Assembly (NCBI GenBank): GCA_021014325.1
Contig: CM037472.1
Location: forward strand, 2,108,001 to 2,172,000
Direction: 5' to 3'
Source of the DNA: Plazaster borealis
Lineage: Eukaryota > Echinodermata > Asteroidea > Forcipulatida > Labidiasteridae
Length of the DNA stretch: 64,000 bases
A program made the translations under genes and the position numbers. The notes below the pieces were generated by a model. It was given only the letters and a program-made list of their open reading frames with translations. It was not told the origin of the DNA and did not search any database. Shown piece after piece: positions 34,550-47,009 of the stretch (within the stretch, counting starts at the first letter, position 1; each line of letters opens with the position of its first letter).

Positions 34550-37500
34550 TTACTCATTGTCCCCAAACTCTTCTCTATGATTTTCGGCATTGGAGATGGT
34601 CTCAGACACAGTGCCGGTCGCTACTCCGTCATCCACCTGGTTCGAATCCCGCTGTCTACAAAACAGCTCCCTGATCCCTTTACGGAACGGCTTGTTGGTC
34701 AGGGTGTAAATGACTGGATTCAAACAGGAATTACCCACGGCTAAGATGATCGTGATTTGGTGTAAAGGTACCCACGGAACCAAAGGAACTCCGAAATTGT
34801 AGAGGATGTACCAGACTTGGTTTGGAATCCAGCACACACCAAATGTTATGATGCAGGCCAGGAGTGTCTTCACCAGGGTCTGGGAGGCTCTGAGTTGCCA
34901 CACCTCACGCTGGTCGCTTGGATTTAAACCCAATGAGGCTGGATGGAATAAACAGAGAAACCATCATACCAATTTATAATTGTTGAACATTGCTCAGCTC
35001 GAAAATACAGCGATCATACAAAGTTGTTACCAATTAACTGTAGGTCCGAATACAACTCGGAAAGCCCGTGGATTTATTGTTTTTGCAGGTCTCGGGAAGT
35101 TATTATTTAACTGAAGCACCACGTTGAGCACAAACCCTAGCCAATGAGAATATCAGAGAAAGAGAAGGTTCCTATAATTCTACTTCTATAATAATATCTT
35201 TATGCTGTACTTTTAGATAAATATTGTTGAAAAAATCCCCGAAAATTAACTAGAATTTAAGTGTTTGTGACGTTACAAGAAATGAAATGTTTGCTGCAAT
35301 CATTGCTGAATTCTGTGCTGCAACTTTGCTGAAATTTGATCGGAGAAACTACACCCTTTTTTAAATTTTGGAACTAGTGTTTTTTATCGCTGTTGGCGGC
35401 GCCCTCGCATGTTCGGAACCAATACCGGTACGTCATACTGCGGACTGGTGAGATTGTTTGTCTTTGTCTCATGCATTTACTGATTGGTTTCTTTGGATCA
35501 GTCCTATTTCTTCAAGGTTTTTTTTCAATATCTTCTCTAAGTTTGTATCATGCTGAGCAAATGTGATGTCGGTGGATCACATAAACATCAAAAAGAGTCC
35601 TGAGTTTATTTTTATTTTTTTCATTTTCTGAGGATTCCGGCGAAGTTTGTTAACAACTCTCGAAATGATTTCAAGTTGTCAAAATGGTCCTTGAATGGTT
35701 TATATGATGAATGGATCACCAACAAAGTTATTTAATAAAAGCTATAATTACTTTTAAGTTGTTCATAAATCAAGGGATGTTACCACGGAGCACCGAAAGA
35801 CACATAATGGTAGGAACATATACTAAAAACAAATAATTCAATTTCACTTAAAATCAATTATTGTTCAAACAAATTTATTGCGAAATCGATACAAGTTGAC
35901 GAAATCATTTCTTTCAAAATCGTTTTGAATGCTCCAAATAAATTATTAAGAGAGCTCGAAATAAATTGATGCCAGAGCTCGAAATAATTTATTGCAAAAG
36001 CTTGAAATAAATTATTTAAATCATTTTGCTCTCACAAAATCGTTTCGCTCAAAATCACTTGGAAAGCTCAAAGAACTCAAATTATTTATGTAGTTATTAT
36101 TTTTTCTCAAAAAGGCATCAGATCGATGTAATATTCCCACAATCTGCTGCATTCCGACATTTTTATCATATAACTTTTTGTTTCAGAGATGCTTTTTTGC
36201 ATGTAATAATACACGTTTGTGTGGGGTTAACAAAACGAGTCCGCAGTATGACGTCACAGTGTTTTCTTGATTCCTAGGCGCTTCAGGGCTTTTCGTGATT
36301 GCCCAGCGAAGCACTGATCAGTTTTTTAATTTTTTGTTTACATCATGACCCAATTTTTATTGAGTACCACTCATTATGTGTAATCATTACACACCAAAAA
36401 TATATATATAATGGCAATTTCGTTCAAGTTGATCTTCAAGGCACTGGACACGTTTGGTAATTGTCAAAGACCAGTCTTCTCACTGGGTGTATCCCAACAT
36501 ATGCATAAAATGACAATCCTGTGAAAATTTGGGCTCAATTGGTCATCGAAGTTGCAAGAAAATAATGAAAGAAAAAACACCCTTGTTGCACAAATTAGTG
36601 CGCTTTCAGATGCCTGAGAAAGGCTTCAGGCCTGAGGTCTTTCTCAGATTCAAATATTTTAGTGAGAAATTACCTCTTTCTCAAAAACTATGTTACTTCA
36701 GAGGGAGTCTTTTCTCACAATGTTTTATACTAACAACAGCAATCCGTTGCTCGTTACCAAGTAAATTTGTATGCTAATATGTATTTTGAGTAATTACCAA
36801 ACGTGTCCAATGCCTCTAACACTAAAAGAGGTCCACATACTGTAGGGACTTGAAACACTATGTTAACTTACACACGTCCACACAGTGTCTTTTACAGTGT
36901 TGAAGAATAGGATTTACTTTGTAACAGCCAGAGTGTGTGTGCATGGGTGAGCGTATCTACCCGTAAAAACCCGTTGAAACCGAGGACTTTAAAAAAAAAG
37001 ATCTGGGTGTTTGACAGAGCGACGACGTCCTCGCTTGGCTTTCGTGTACAAAACCAAAGGGGACGTCGCAAAAAAAAACTAAGTGTAGAGAATAAAGGAA
37101 TGTCAACAGAGTGAGTGCAACACAGCTGTGTGTGTGGGGAAAGGTATCCACATTCAAGCCGTGGACCTATAACAAAAGGGACATTAGGTCCACGGTTGCT
37201 ATCACAAAGGAAAACATTGTGGTCCACGGTTGCTATCATAAAGAGTTGAACAAAGAAGGGTGCACGATTGCTGTGTTTACACACGTCGTCACTGTTTTCA
37301 CGAAGAGGCAATTTAGGCCATCCACAAAACTTTCATGTTTGGAGAAATCCACGTTTGAAGTTAAGCTATTTTTGAAATCACTGTTTCGGACACTGTTTTT
37401 TATTGAAACGCTGACATTTTTTCAAGCATAGAAGTGGAGATCTTAAATCATGCAAATCTGCTGCTATTTTAATTATAGTTAGTTTAATTACTGAGTAATT

Positions 37501-40432
37501 AACTGTGAAACACAAGTTTCCCTTCGTGAAAACTTCAAAACGAGGTCTGTGTGCAGCGCGTCGTGAGCGCGTCGTGTACAAACCAATGCGTAAACGACGA
37601 GTGTCTGTTCGTGAAAACTAAAGTTTATATAGGTCATACAAATTGTCCCTTCGTGAAAACTGAAAACGCAGAGTAGCCTTTATTGGCACCGTGCCAGCGC
37701 TATGTACTTCAATGTAACCATTGGCAAATCTAAATGTGGCTGTTCGTGAAAACGCAAAACCGATAGTTTGGGAAAATGTTCCTTGTGCTAATAAGTGTAA
37801 TTAGAAAAGTATAGCGTTTTATCACTTGAAACTTGGGGAAAATGTTGATGTCAATAGTAACATTCAAAATATGTAAAAACATTGATTTGCTAAAATGCAT
37901 GATTTTTTCAGAAATTGCCTCTTCGTGAAAACGGTGACGACGTGTGTTTGTGGGTAGGTACCCGGTTTCCTTATTGAAACTGGGACCTATAACAAAAGGG
38001 ATAATAGGTCCAAGGTTGCTATCACAAAGGAAAACATTGTGGTCCACGATTGCTATCACAAAGAGTTTAATAAAGAAGGGTCCACAATTGCCGGTTTTAC
38101 ACACGTGTGTGCCCTTACAGTACACACGCCAACGTACGGGGTACTTTTAACAATGAAACAATGCACCCCACAAGGTTTTCTTCAGAAAAGGGAATAAAAG
38201 AACAACAATGGAATTACCCCGTAACTGCCATATGTGGGTGTGTGTTGAGGTGAGCGTGTCTACCCGTTGAAACCGAGGACTTTAACAAAATGGATCCGGG
38301 TGTTTGGTGTACAAAACCAATGGGGACTTCGCTAAAAAAAGTCCAAACAATGACAGAACAAAGAGAAGTCCTTTATTTACGGGATTCACAAGCGTGTGTG
38401 CTCACTTTCAGTACCTTAATGAGACCAAGGACAAAACAAAAAAGGGAAAATAAAAGGACTCCATAGGGGAATTCTAAAGACCGGGGTGTTCCACAAGAAA
38501 TTTTGTGTACAAACCCTATGGGGAAACTGTTAAGTGCAGGGACAAAGGAAAAAACAAAGGAATGCTCCACAAGGATGCATTTTTCAAGATGCGTGTGTGT
38601 GTGAGCGTGTCTACACGTTGAAACCGAGGACTTTAACAAAAGGGATCCGGGTGTTTGACAGAGCGAGGACGTCCTCGCTTCGCTTTCGTGTACAAAACCA
38701 ATGGGGACGTCGCTAAAAAAAGTCAAAACAATGGGAGAACAAAGAGAAGTCCTCAATTTACCGGATTCATAAACGTGTGTGGGGTGGGTAGGTATAGACG
38801 TTGTGAACTCTGTTTACATTCAAACCGCCCTCTGTTGACTAAAAACTGTCCAAGTCATGTTTCCGCCGGGCAAGAAGACGCGTACTCATGGTAACATTGC
38901 GTGTCCTTTATAGCTGGCTGTCAGTACACAAAGGTTTTGCCCGGCGACATGCGCGCGCATCATGTTATGGTTTTCGAATGACGTCAGAGGTCACATCGTC
39001 TATACACATTCAAACCGGGGACCTATAACAAAAGAGGACAATAGGGTCCCCGGTTGGGGAAAGGTCCCCAGTTGGAGAGCGTGTACAAAACCAATGGAGC
39101 TGTTGCCAAAAAGTTCTAGTATAAACAAAAGAGGAACGATAGGGGGTCCCCGATTGCAGGTGTTTACACACGTGTGTGTGTGTGTGTGAGCGTGTCTATC
39201 CATTCAAACCGAGGACTTTAACAAAAGGGATTCGGTTGTTTGACAGAGCGAGGACGTCCTCGCTTCGTTTTTGTGTACAAACCCAATGGGGACGTCGCTA
39301 AAAGAAAATATGTCCAAACAATGGGAGAACAAAGAGAAGTCCTCGGTAAGCGGGATTTACAAACATGTGTGTGTGAGCGTGTCTATCCATTGAAACCGAG
39401 GACTTTAACAAAAGGGATCCAGGTGTTTGACAGAGTGAGGACGTCCTCGCTTCGTTTTCGTGTACAAACCCAATGGGGACGTCGCCAAAGAAAACAGTGT
39501 CCAAACAATGGGAGAACAAAGAGAAGTCCTCGGTTTACACCTTACACATACATGTGGGTGTGTGTGTGTGTGTGAAATGGGCCTAGGCATTTACAACCAA
39601 TATGTACACAGAGCAGTTACTGTAGGCGGATATGGGTTAACATTGGTCAGCTGAGGATGACGTGCTTCCATTTCTCGTCATCTATTCTCTCTTTATGCTG
39701 AATATGATATTATAACACATTAATTAATAACTAACCTGTTCGAGCAGTTAACACCTTCACTTGTCTGTTGAGCGCTGAGATAACTTTCAGTTGCGCAAAA
39801 ATCATCACAATGAATGGAATGAAGAAGTTGACTGTGAAACTGTACAAGCCAAATGCCGCCTGAGCTCCTCGGCTAGACCAGCCTTTTAAATGACATCCCA
39901 CTACTTCATCTTCTTCAAACAAAAGCAAATGTGGGAATCTTATAATAACTGCAAACATCCAACAAACAGCAATTATTATGTATTTATTTCGTTTCGCGAA
40001 CACCGTCTTGTATTTTTGTGGGTAGACGATGGCGACATACCGCTCCAAATTGACCGCGTTCAAACCCAAGACTGACGTCACCGTGAAGAACCAAAACAGG
40101 AACCCGGAAGTATAGACTCGGCACCAAACCTCACCGAAGAACCCGGGGTTCGGAGTAGAGTTGTGTTGAGGTAAGAGATAAGTGGGGGTGACCAGAACAC
40201 ACGCCAGGAAATCTACAATGGAGAGATGCACTAAGAAATCACTGGTATTAGAGCGTAGGGACGGCACACGGAGGAGTACGATGGCAACCAGTAAGTTACC
40301 AGTGATACCAACCACGCAGATCACGCAGTAGAGAGCTAAAACGAATTTGCTGTCTCCCGTCGTTGAGTCTCCACCACCCGGTGTTTCTTCAATACTTGGA
40401 ATTGATGCTTTAGAGAGGTTAAGCTGCTCCAT
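34550..40432 (-). CDS. Rhodopsin-class GPCR, copy F (intact, 2 exons)
   Basis: A 361-residue receptor joined from 39736-40432 and 34550-34938, intron 4797 bp, phase 1 (CAG|GTTAGT ... CCATCCAG). Start ATG 40430-40432. Compared with copy C it lacks four N-terminal codons (GDSKFVLALY) and differs in ECL1 (TYLLPQHNSTPNP) and at the TM4/ECL2 edge (RFPHLLLFEEDEVVGCH). Landmarks present: GITGNLLVAI, LSIVD, NLERYVAIVYP, CWMFA, CWIPNQVW, NPVIY (TM7 reads CLNPVIYTLTNKPF) and helix 8 with ELFCRQ. ECL3 reads PLVPWVPLHQI. The tail is the longer T2 type ending EEFGDNE. The flank above the ATG is P1, lacking the TATAAATA word. The very large intron holds a MITE, a Tc1-like MITE and a complex satellite; splicing across it is the main uncertainty. 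Confidence 0.85.
36435..36818 (+). mobile_element. MITE of the ACACGTTTGGTAATTGTC family, intron of copy F
   Basis: Begins AAGGCACTGGACACGTTTGG and ends CCAAACGTGTCCAATGCC; the TTAA edges have decayed. Its middle carries AAGGCTTCAGGCCTGAGGTCTT, a different central hairpin from the sister copies. Confidence 0.68.
36930..39590. repeat. Complex satellite in the intron of receptor F
   Basis: Units of about 150-190 bp. They run from AAACCGAGGACTTTAACAAA through a GTTTGACAGAGCGAGGACGT palindrome (GAGGACGTCCTC) and CCAATGGGGACGTCGC to AGAGAAGTCCTCGGTTTAC. Each unit is therefore bounded by the inverted word ACCGAGGACTT/AAGTCCTCGGT. Full or partial units lie at about 36980, 38270, 38625, 39210 and 39400. 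A sister type with GGGACCTATAACAAAAGG and TAGGTCCACGGTTGCTATC lies at about 37165, 37985 and 39010. (GT)n tracts separate many units. Long open frames in it come from the repeat and are not genes. Confidence 0.7.
38793..39004. mobile_element. Tc1/mariner-like MITE, copy 1
   Basis: Ends TATAGACGTTGTGA and GGTCACATCGTCTATA are inverted repeats with TA at both edges. The interior (CATGTTTCCGCCGGGCAAGA, GCGCGCGCATCATGTTATGG) is found inverted at 54903-55103. Confidence 0.75.
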
Positions 40433-41397
40433 GAAGACAATGTCTAGTTACTGACCCTTTTTGTATGGAAATTTCTTTGAATTCTCACAAAAATTCAGTT
40501 GACGTTATTTCCCAGTTCTGATCGTTGAGTGAGTATAAGCGGTTATTTTATACCAAAATCTTTAGTAGCAACCCCGTCTGCTGTCACTATAGCAACCGTG
40601 TCGAAAAGATGCGAGCAAACGGAGAAAGGTTTCGACTTGATATACACGTAAACATGTTATGAAATATGTGAACGTGGTGGCCTGGGTTAAGAAAAAGAGA
40701 CGCCCTTCGAGAAGTTTTCAATAAATATGTGAACGTGGTAGAGTGGTTGAAGAGGAGATAAGAGAATTTGATGAGAATATCCTCTCTCCCTTGGGTAGCA
40801 ATATCCCGGTCTTGGTAGATTCAGACGCCCTTGGAGAAGTCTTCATAAGTAAAAATGAGGACACATTGACCTCATTGTTTTACATTGTATAGGCTGGTAA
40901 TGGGGGTTCAAACGCCAATTCCCGACCCCTGACCTACCCCCTCCCGTGTTACTATTTCACAAATAATTCCATCAGTTTTATGGTGGATCAGATCGACTGT
41001 ACTAATGATGAATATGCAGTATTATGAACCAATAACCCATCAACTGAAAGGAAGTACGGACTCGCATTTATCTCATCATTCTTCATCTACCATGTTAAGG
41101 ATGAACGTATATGAGGGAGGTTATCCCAATCTCAAATTCTAACTGGTTACGGTGGTCCTCTGGCACAGTTTCCCCTGTCTTTTTAACGGCATTGTCTTTC
41201 TATATTTATCCCTTCGTGGTATTCTATCCGGATAAAATGCGTTTATAAAATATAAATGGTTGTTTATTGCTGAAAACTTTTTCACTATTTTTCTGTACTT
41301 TGCATTGTACTTCATTTTGTTAAGTACAGCCTGTGTCCGCTACAATGTACCGCTAGCTGTACTGGGTTTTATGTGATATCTTTTTAGAAAGGATTAA
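40433..41397. repeat. P1 upstream module of copy F plus U module
   Basis: The P1 flank (about 40433-41009) lacks the GCTATAAATAGG word present in A, B and C. The deletion joins ACATTGTATAGGCTGG directly to GGGGGTTCAAACGCCAATTC. A U module follows to about 41397, where a scrap of another receptor exon begins. Confidence 0.55.
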
Positions 41398-41477
41398 GCA
41401 TCGCTGTCACCCGTTGTTGCATCTCCATCACTTCGTACTTCCAGAAGGGAGACATCAGATAGGTTTAACTGCTCCAT
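41398..41477 (-). pseudogene. GPCR scrap J: N-terminal codons only
   Basis: About 26 codons of exon 1 on the minus strand, from ATG 41475-41477 (MEQLNLSDVSLLEV). They end near the position equivalent to residue 27, before TM1. Most similar to copy D. Followed upstream by a P2-type flank (41478-42180). Confidence 0.75.
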
Positions 41478-42180
41478 GAAGAACGTTGAGAGTAACTATC
41501 TTTTCTGGAGTGCTATATATCCTTGTTAATTGTATCTCCCTAAAATCAGATTAATTAGTGTTCCACGGTTCAGTTGCAGTTTATTCGTGGTCTAATCAGT
41601 GAGTTCGTTTATCAAGCGATAACAACCGTCTTCTCTTGTTTCGCTACTTTTATGCATCGTTTCCGACGTTGGACACTTACTGAATATTATTGTGTAACTG
41701 CCGAGGCTTCAGGAATGACCACTCTTTAAAAACAAGCCACTGGCAAAAGGGAATTTTTCAATAAAGACTTTAGTTTAATACATAAACAAATTGACCAGTG
41801 CAAGGCAATTGTCCCTTGATAAAAGTCAACGTAATAAGCTTAATTTTTGTTCTTTATTGACTAAAGATTTGATTTGGAGTCGTTTTGTCGTCTACAACTT
41901 AAATGTGCAATTGCGAAACCATTTATCTTCCCCGGGGTCAGTGCGCGTTTTTCGAAATTTTTGTCTGCGACAAAAAAAGGCTTCCTTTTCATCTTATTTG
42001 GCAAACAAGGCCTGCGGGTTGATCAAAGTAAGGGCCTGACACAAAGCATGTTATAAGACGATAATTTCTTTTCTAAAGAGAAAACCGAATTCCCTTTTTG
42101 AAAACATCGATCCAGTATTAATTTGTTAAGACCCATGTGCATTTCCATATTACGAAGAAAAGGGGATCACCTTACAAACA
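41478..42180. repeat. Upstream module type P2 of scrap J (shortened)
   Basis: Colinear with the first 700 bp of the flank of copies D and G, starting GAAGAACGTTGAGAG. It holds TTATCTTCCCCGGGGTCAGT near 41925. It ends at about 42180, short of the GGGTCAG hairpin and the exon-like block. Confidence 0.55.
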
Positions 42181-42369
42181 GTGTGCTGCGTGCCAGGTAA
42201 TGCCGTAAATCAAGAAGACTCTTTGTGTAGAAGATGTGACAAGGTATTTTAATAATAAGAATTCACCGCCAGGTAGTAATTAATGGCTCTTAAGTGCTTC
42301 GTTTCCTGTATTCTACATTATGCCAAAACGAAGATTATTAGCCGTCACCGTAGGCTCGAGAAGACACAC

Positions 42370-43335
42370 CACAAGCATGCTGTAAATCAGTAATCTTGAT
42401 TTATTCTTATATGGCTCTTTACTGTAATGTAGTTTGATAAGAAGAAAGGAGACACATCTCAAAGCTTGTTAATTTTACATAACCGTACGTTATCTTGCCT
42501 GCCAGGAAATGTTCTAGAATACACATGTACAGGGTCACTCTGTCCGATAAACTAAATGACATGATCAATAGCCAGTTGTACCTATAGGACCCTAAAAGCC
42601 AATCACCCATATACGATGCCGGTAAATGTACACAAATCAAGTACAGCATGGTTGGTTAGGATATAATAATGATACAATAATAATACGATACATTTATATA
42701 GCGCATAATGCAGGAGCCTCTATGTGCAACACAAAACATACAACAATGAAATTTATGAAGCAGTTTGTATTAGATAGATTCAAACAAGTGAGTCTTTAAA
42801 AGTCCCTAGAAAATCACAACATAGTCAGCTTGGCAAATATAAATATGAACTGGAAAGTCATTCCATTGAAAAACAACCCGAAAACAAACTTTAGCTAATG
42901 TGATTCACAAAGCACAAATATCAGCTCAATGAATTACATTTAAAAAGTGAAAAAGACATTTAATAACATTTTGTTTTGGTAAAAGGATCTTTGCTGACTT
43001 ATAGCTGACCACTGGCAAAATCCGTGTACACCCCAAACGAAGCTCGATCCAATGAAACATTGGACAAGGTTAAAGATTGCATTCAGCTAAAGGAGAAACA
43101 TTTTGTAAACATTTATTGAATGACCACTACTGACTATCAGATGCCCATTGGCCGAATTTGTATGACCTGCACTAGATAGGGCAGGTGTCAAGGTTTAATT
43201 TGACCAAGTTTGTTTAAAGTTGGCCGAATAGTTTAGGCCTTTTCGTTTTGATGGCGTGACCGTTTGACAGAAAGAAATAAAGAAAGAAAGAAATAAGGGG
43301 AGAGAGAATTGTAGAATTACAAGACATCTGTGATA
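42370..43335. repeat. Segmental duplication block, copy 1
   Basis: Colinear with 47010-47890. Shared words include TGTAATGTAGTTTGATAAGA, CAAAGCTTGTTAATTTTACA, GCCTGCCAGGAAATG, ATTTATATAGCGCATAATGC and AACATTTTGTAAACATTTAT. The ATTTATATAGCGCATAATGC part resembles the 3' end of an L2/CR1 LINE. It runs into a T1-type receptor downstream module at about 43190. Confidence 0.65.
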
Positions 43336-43603
43336 AGCGCATGGCCATACGGTGTAAATGAAAAGATTCCTGGAAAGTGAGTTTCGTTCCGACCCTCGTG
43401 GGTCTAAGAGAACTCTGCGTTTTTTAACAGGGTGATTGCTGGAGATTACGATTCCGAAAGTTCTCCACAAAAACGCCAGTCAAATTTGAGTAATCAGCGA
43501 CCAAACCTTGCACTGTTGGACACATGGCCATTTTAAAATTCGCGCGGTGTGCCATTTGTTTACGTAACAAACTTGTTTTCCTTGCATGATTTTATGCGCA
43601 GTG

Positions 43604-43775
43604 ATGGCACACGGAGGAGTACGATGATAACCAGCAAGTTACCAGTGATACCAACCACGCAGATTGTGCTGTTCAGAGTTAAGATGAATTTGGTGAAAGC
43701 ATTGCTGTCTCCCGTCGTTGAGTCTCCATCACCAAGTGTTTCTTTAATACTCTGGACTTCAGAGACGTTAAGCTT
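43604..43775 (-). pseudogene. GPCR scrap I: N-terminus and TM1 fragment
   Basis: Minus-strand codons read LNVSEVQSIKETLGDGDSTT, then NAFTKFILTL, then VVGITGNLLVIIVLLRVPS. This is the N-terminal region and TM1 of the receptor family. The initiator ATG and everything after TM1 are missing. It follows a T1-type downstream module at 43190-43335, so the rest of the gene was deleted. Confidence 0.8.
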
Positions 43776-44344
43776 AAGCTTAATCTTAACTCACTTTTAT
43801 CTTTGGTCAGTTTCAAAAATTCAACTGAAGTTGGTTGTCTAATCGTTGAGTTCGTCTATAAGGAAAGACCAAATTACATGTACGTGTGTCTTCCGGCTGC
43901 TCATCGGCTGAAGTCTTTAATACGATGGTCAGGATTTCTCTGTCTTGTTTAACCGTCAATGTATAAAGAAGCCACACCGCAAGCATGCGACTGCCACACA
44001 TTTTATAGTGCGGAATGTAAAAAGTACAATTTTATCTTGCAGATAAGAGTGGCCTAAAAACCTACTCATTTGTTCCTATATATAAGACTAAATTCCAATA
44101 TAAAAGGTCAAAGCTTCCACTTGGACGGCCCCGAATCAAGAAAACACTCTTTGTGCAAAAGAGGTGACAGGGTATTTTCATAGCATACGAAATCACTGCC
44201 ACATATTGATTCTTGGTTCTTGCTTGAGTGCTTCGTTACCATGCTACATTAAGCATTACCAAAACGGAGACCGGAACGTGTAAAATTCATTTAAAATAGG
44301 GTGAGGGTCAAGTATGTTAATACGTGGTCCCAACCAACTAATGG

Positions 44345-46026
44345 AATGGCACTGTCACACCTTGACGATTTAGCCAGCGTACGCCGATGTATGAACGCTG
44401 GCGTACGTCGAATAAGTTATAACAATAATAATACACAGCTTTTATATAGCGCCTCACACAGGATTCTCGAAGCGCTTAACAAGAAAAATAATACAAGATA
44501 TAAAAAATACACAAATTTACAAAATTAAGCATTATACGAATGCAGCAGAAACAACTGAGAACTACTGGAATGTATGTGTTTTTAGCAGGGATTTGAACTG
44601 ATTTTCAGTCTTGGCAGGTTTATTTTTGGTGATGTGGCAGAAACTTCCAGAGTACAGATGATGAGTGTGAGAAAGAGCGATGACCGTATGTCTTGGTACG
44701 TGTAGCTGATGTGAGGAGTTGTAATGAAGACGCAGAGCGGAGATTACGAGATTGTTTGTGAGTGTGAATGAGTTCTTAAAGATACTTAGGTGAGGAGGCA
44801 TTGGTGCACTTATAATGTAAAGAAGGAGAAGCTTGTATTGGATTCTTTTGCTGACTGGTAACCAGTGAAGTGATCGGAGTATTGGAGTGATGTGGTGCCG
44901 GGATGGTGTACGAGTGACTAGTCTGGCAGCTGGGTAAGTTAAGAGCACGCTGAAGCACGCTGGTATACGTCGTAGTACGGCGAGGTCGTCGATACTGTTT
45001 GTGCATGCACAACATTTTCGACGTATTGCAAGCGTATGGCTCATACGTCCCGCATACGCGGGCCATAAGTTGTAGGTAAGTTATGCAATCGTTGGCACAC
45101 ACGCTGACACATGTTACTTGTAAGTTACTCATAAGTCGACATACGTCGAGATAATGTCTATAGCGTACCCAAAACTTATTTCTAACCTATGAGTAACGTG
45201 CTTTGAACCTATGTCGAACTATCTCCAACGCATATTGACGTAGACGTTTTGACGTGTTCCGGACGACCACAAAACTTACTGTCGCTGAACGTGTTTCTAA
45301 CTTACAGCTACCGTATAATGGCGTAGTGGCAGCGTTAAGGGGAATTGGTATAAAAAAATGGGGATCGCAGGAGGAACCCACCAGTTCTCCTCAAGACTCC
45401 ATGGTAAACAGATGTCCATGTCATCCGAGAGATGGAGGATCCGGTAAGGCTGAGACGAGAATACCTACTAGCTGTCCTCCAACATCAGCATGACCTTATC
45501 GATTTGACACTGTATCATCTCCATCAGAGGGTGAGCGTGGGGGTGAGGGTGTGGGTGATGATGGATCCTCATTGCGTTTACGTCCACGGCCACGGCCACA
45601 GCCAGGAGACTTCTTGGCAGCGTTCTTTGAAGTTTTCTTCGGCATGACGGTGATGTTTATACGGTGTTGTTGATACTGCGATGTCTAGCGCAGTTATGAT
45701 TTGAATCGTCGAGCGGCAGCCTTTTTATAGGCTACGACCCGTGATCGTCGGCGATACGCTGCCGCGCGCTATGCATAAGTTAGACTATCGTTGGACATAA
45801 GTTGTGAACGCCGGCAACACGCTAAGCATTCGTTGGTATAAGTTATCTACAAGTTATCGAAACCTTCTATATAAGTTACTATCACGATATGTATACGTCC
45901 AACTCGTTATGAATACGCTATGTATATGCCCAAAATTGAAAAACCCATCGATAGTTCAGCGTATGCCAGCGTTTTAGAGAAATTTTGATACGTCGGCATA
46001 CGCTGGCTAAATGTGACAGGGCCATT
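44345..46026. mobile_element. DNA transposon-like element with AATGG ends, carrying a LINE relic
   Basis: The ends AATGGCACTGTCACA (44345-44359) and TGTGACAGGGCCATT (46012-46026) are inverted. Subterminal words TTTAGCCAGCGTACGCCG and CGGCATACGCTGGCTAAA are also inverted. The flanks carry AATGG at 44340-44344 and 46027-46031, a candidate 5-bp target duplication. Paralogous DNA near 51200 (GGAAATAGGCCATTAACATT, opposite strand) looks like the unoccupied target. The interior is full of short words like ATACGTCG and TAAGTTAT. No transposase is recognised. Confidence 0.6.
44415..44950 (-). mobile_element. LINE 3' end relic (L2/CR1-like) inside the element
   Basis: The minus-strand frame reads PAARLVTRTPSRHHITPILR, SLHWLPVSKRIQYKLLLL and, near its end, TKNKPAKTENQFKSLLKTHT. 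This is the reverse-transcriptase C-terminal tail of L2/CR1 elements, decayed in the middle. On its 3' side come AATAATAATACACAGC and TTATATAGCGC, the usual LINE tail. Confidence 0.75.
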
Positions 46027-46031
46027 AATGG

Positions 46032-47009
46032 CCTATTTCCAATCCCTAGTTTGACATATTTAGGTCTCATTCATTCGAAAATTATGCAACATACTGTTTT
46101 TAACAATTTGGAATTTGGAGCACAAAAGGCAAATGCCCTAAAATGTTGCAGGTCGCTTTTACTTTAGTTTAAACATATATTCTTTCACCACTTGAGTTGG
46201 TGTTGTCTTCGTGTGTCTAACTATGACCTTTGACCTACGCTGTAAGTATTGAGCTAGTTATGAGAGAGGGCGCCACATCAATATATCTTGCCATCACAAT
46301 CTCCTTAGTTTACTCATGAGTGACTCAGTCTCAGAAGATGTAATTTACTTTTAACTAAATTTGCCGTAACCTGCTTTATTACTCTAATCATTAGTACCGA
46401 CACCTCTGACCACAAACTCGACAATCTGCATTCCTTATAGGAACTCTAATAAACAATAACCATAAATAATCTGATGTCCTCTCCATCACAGCGTAGTTAA
46501 AGGATTATTACAGAATTGGTTTTTGCTAACAAAACAGTTGCTGGCAGTGTAAGCACTTTATGTAATCCACCATATACATAAACTGACAAACCTGTAGAAG
46601 TTTGAGATCGATCGGCCATCTGGGTCACGAGAAAATAGTGAAAAACCGATTACACATTTGCATGTGTTATACAATGCATGAATAAAACGCTCATGAGCGA
46701 TAAACTCCGATCGGAAATTAGTTTTATTTATTTCTCATCAAATATGGCATTTCAGACAGAAATATTTCTAGGGATATTTTCTACTGTCATCATCATTAGA
46801 CCGTGTAAGTTTTATTTAAATCTGTGATCTTAAAGAAAATTTTAATTACCAGTTCTGTAACGTTCCTTTAACTCTCTATACATTTAGTAGGTTTTTAATG
46901 AAAATACTACATTTGTTGTATTTTTAACTACTTCTGTGCTTTGGTTTTGTTTTCTTGCTCAAATTGTGTTCTTATGAAATTGTTGTTAACCAAAGTCAAT
47001 AATCTATTG
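46032..47009. other. Stretch with no recognised gene
   Basis: It starts with about 45 bp matching receptor-intron DNA (CCTATTTCCAATCCCTAGTT), then unique AT-rich sequence to the second segmental duplication at 47010. No coding sequence is supported. Confidence 0.35.

Noticed and set aside
36892..39654. Several 60-140 codon frames on both strands
   Set aside because: All lie in the intron satellite of receptor F, overlap each other and repeat with the unit.
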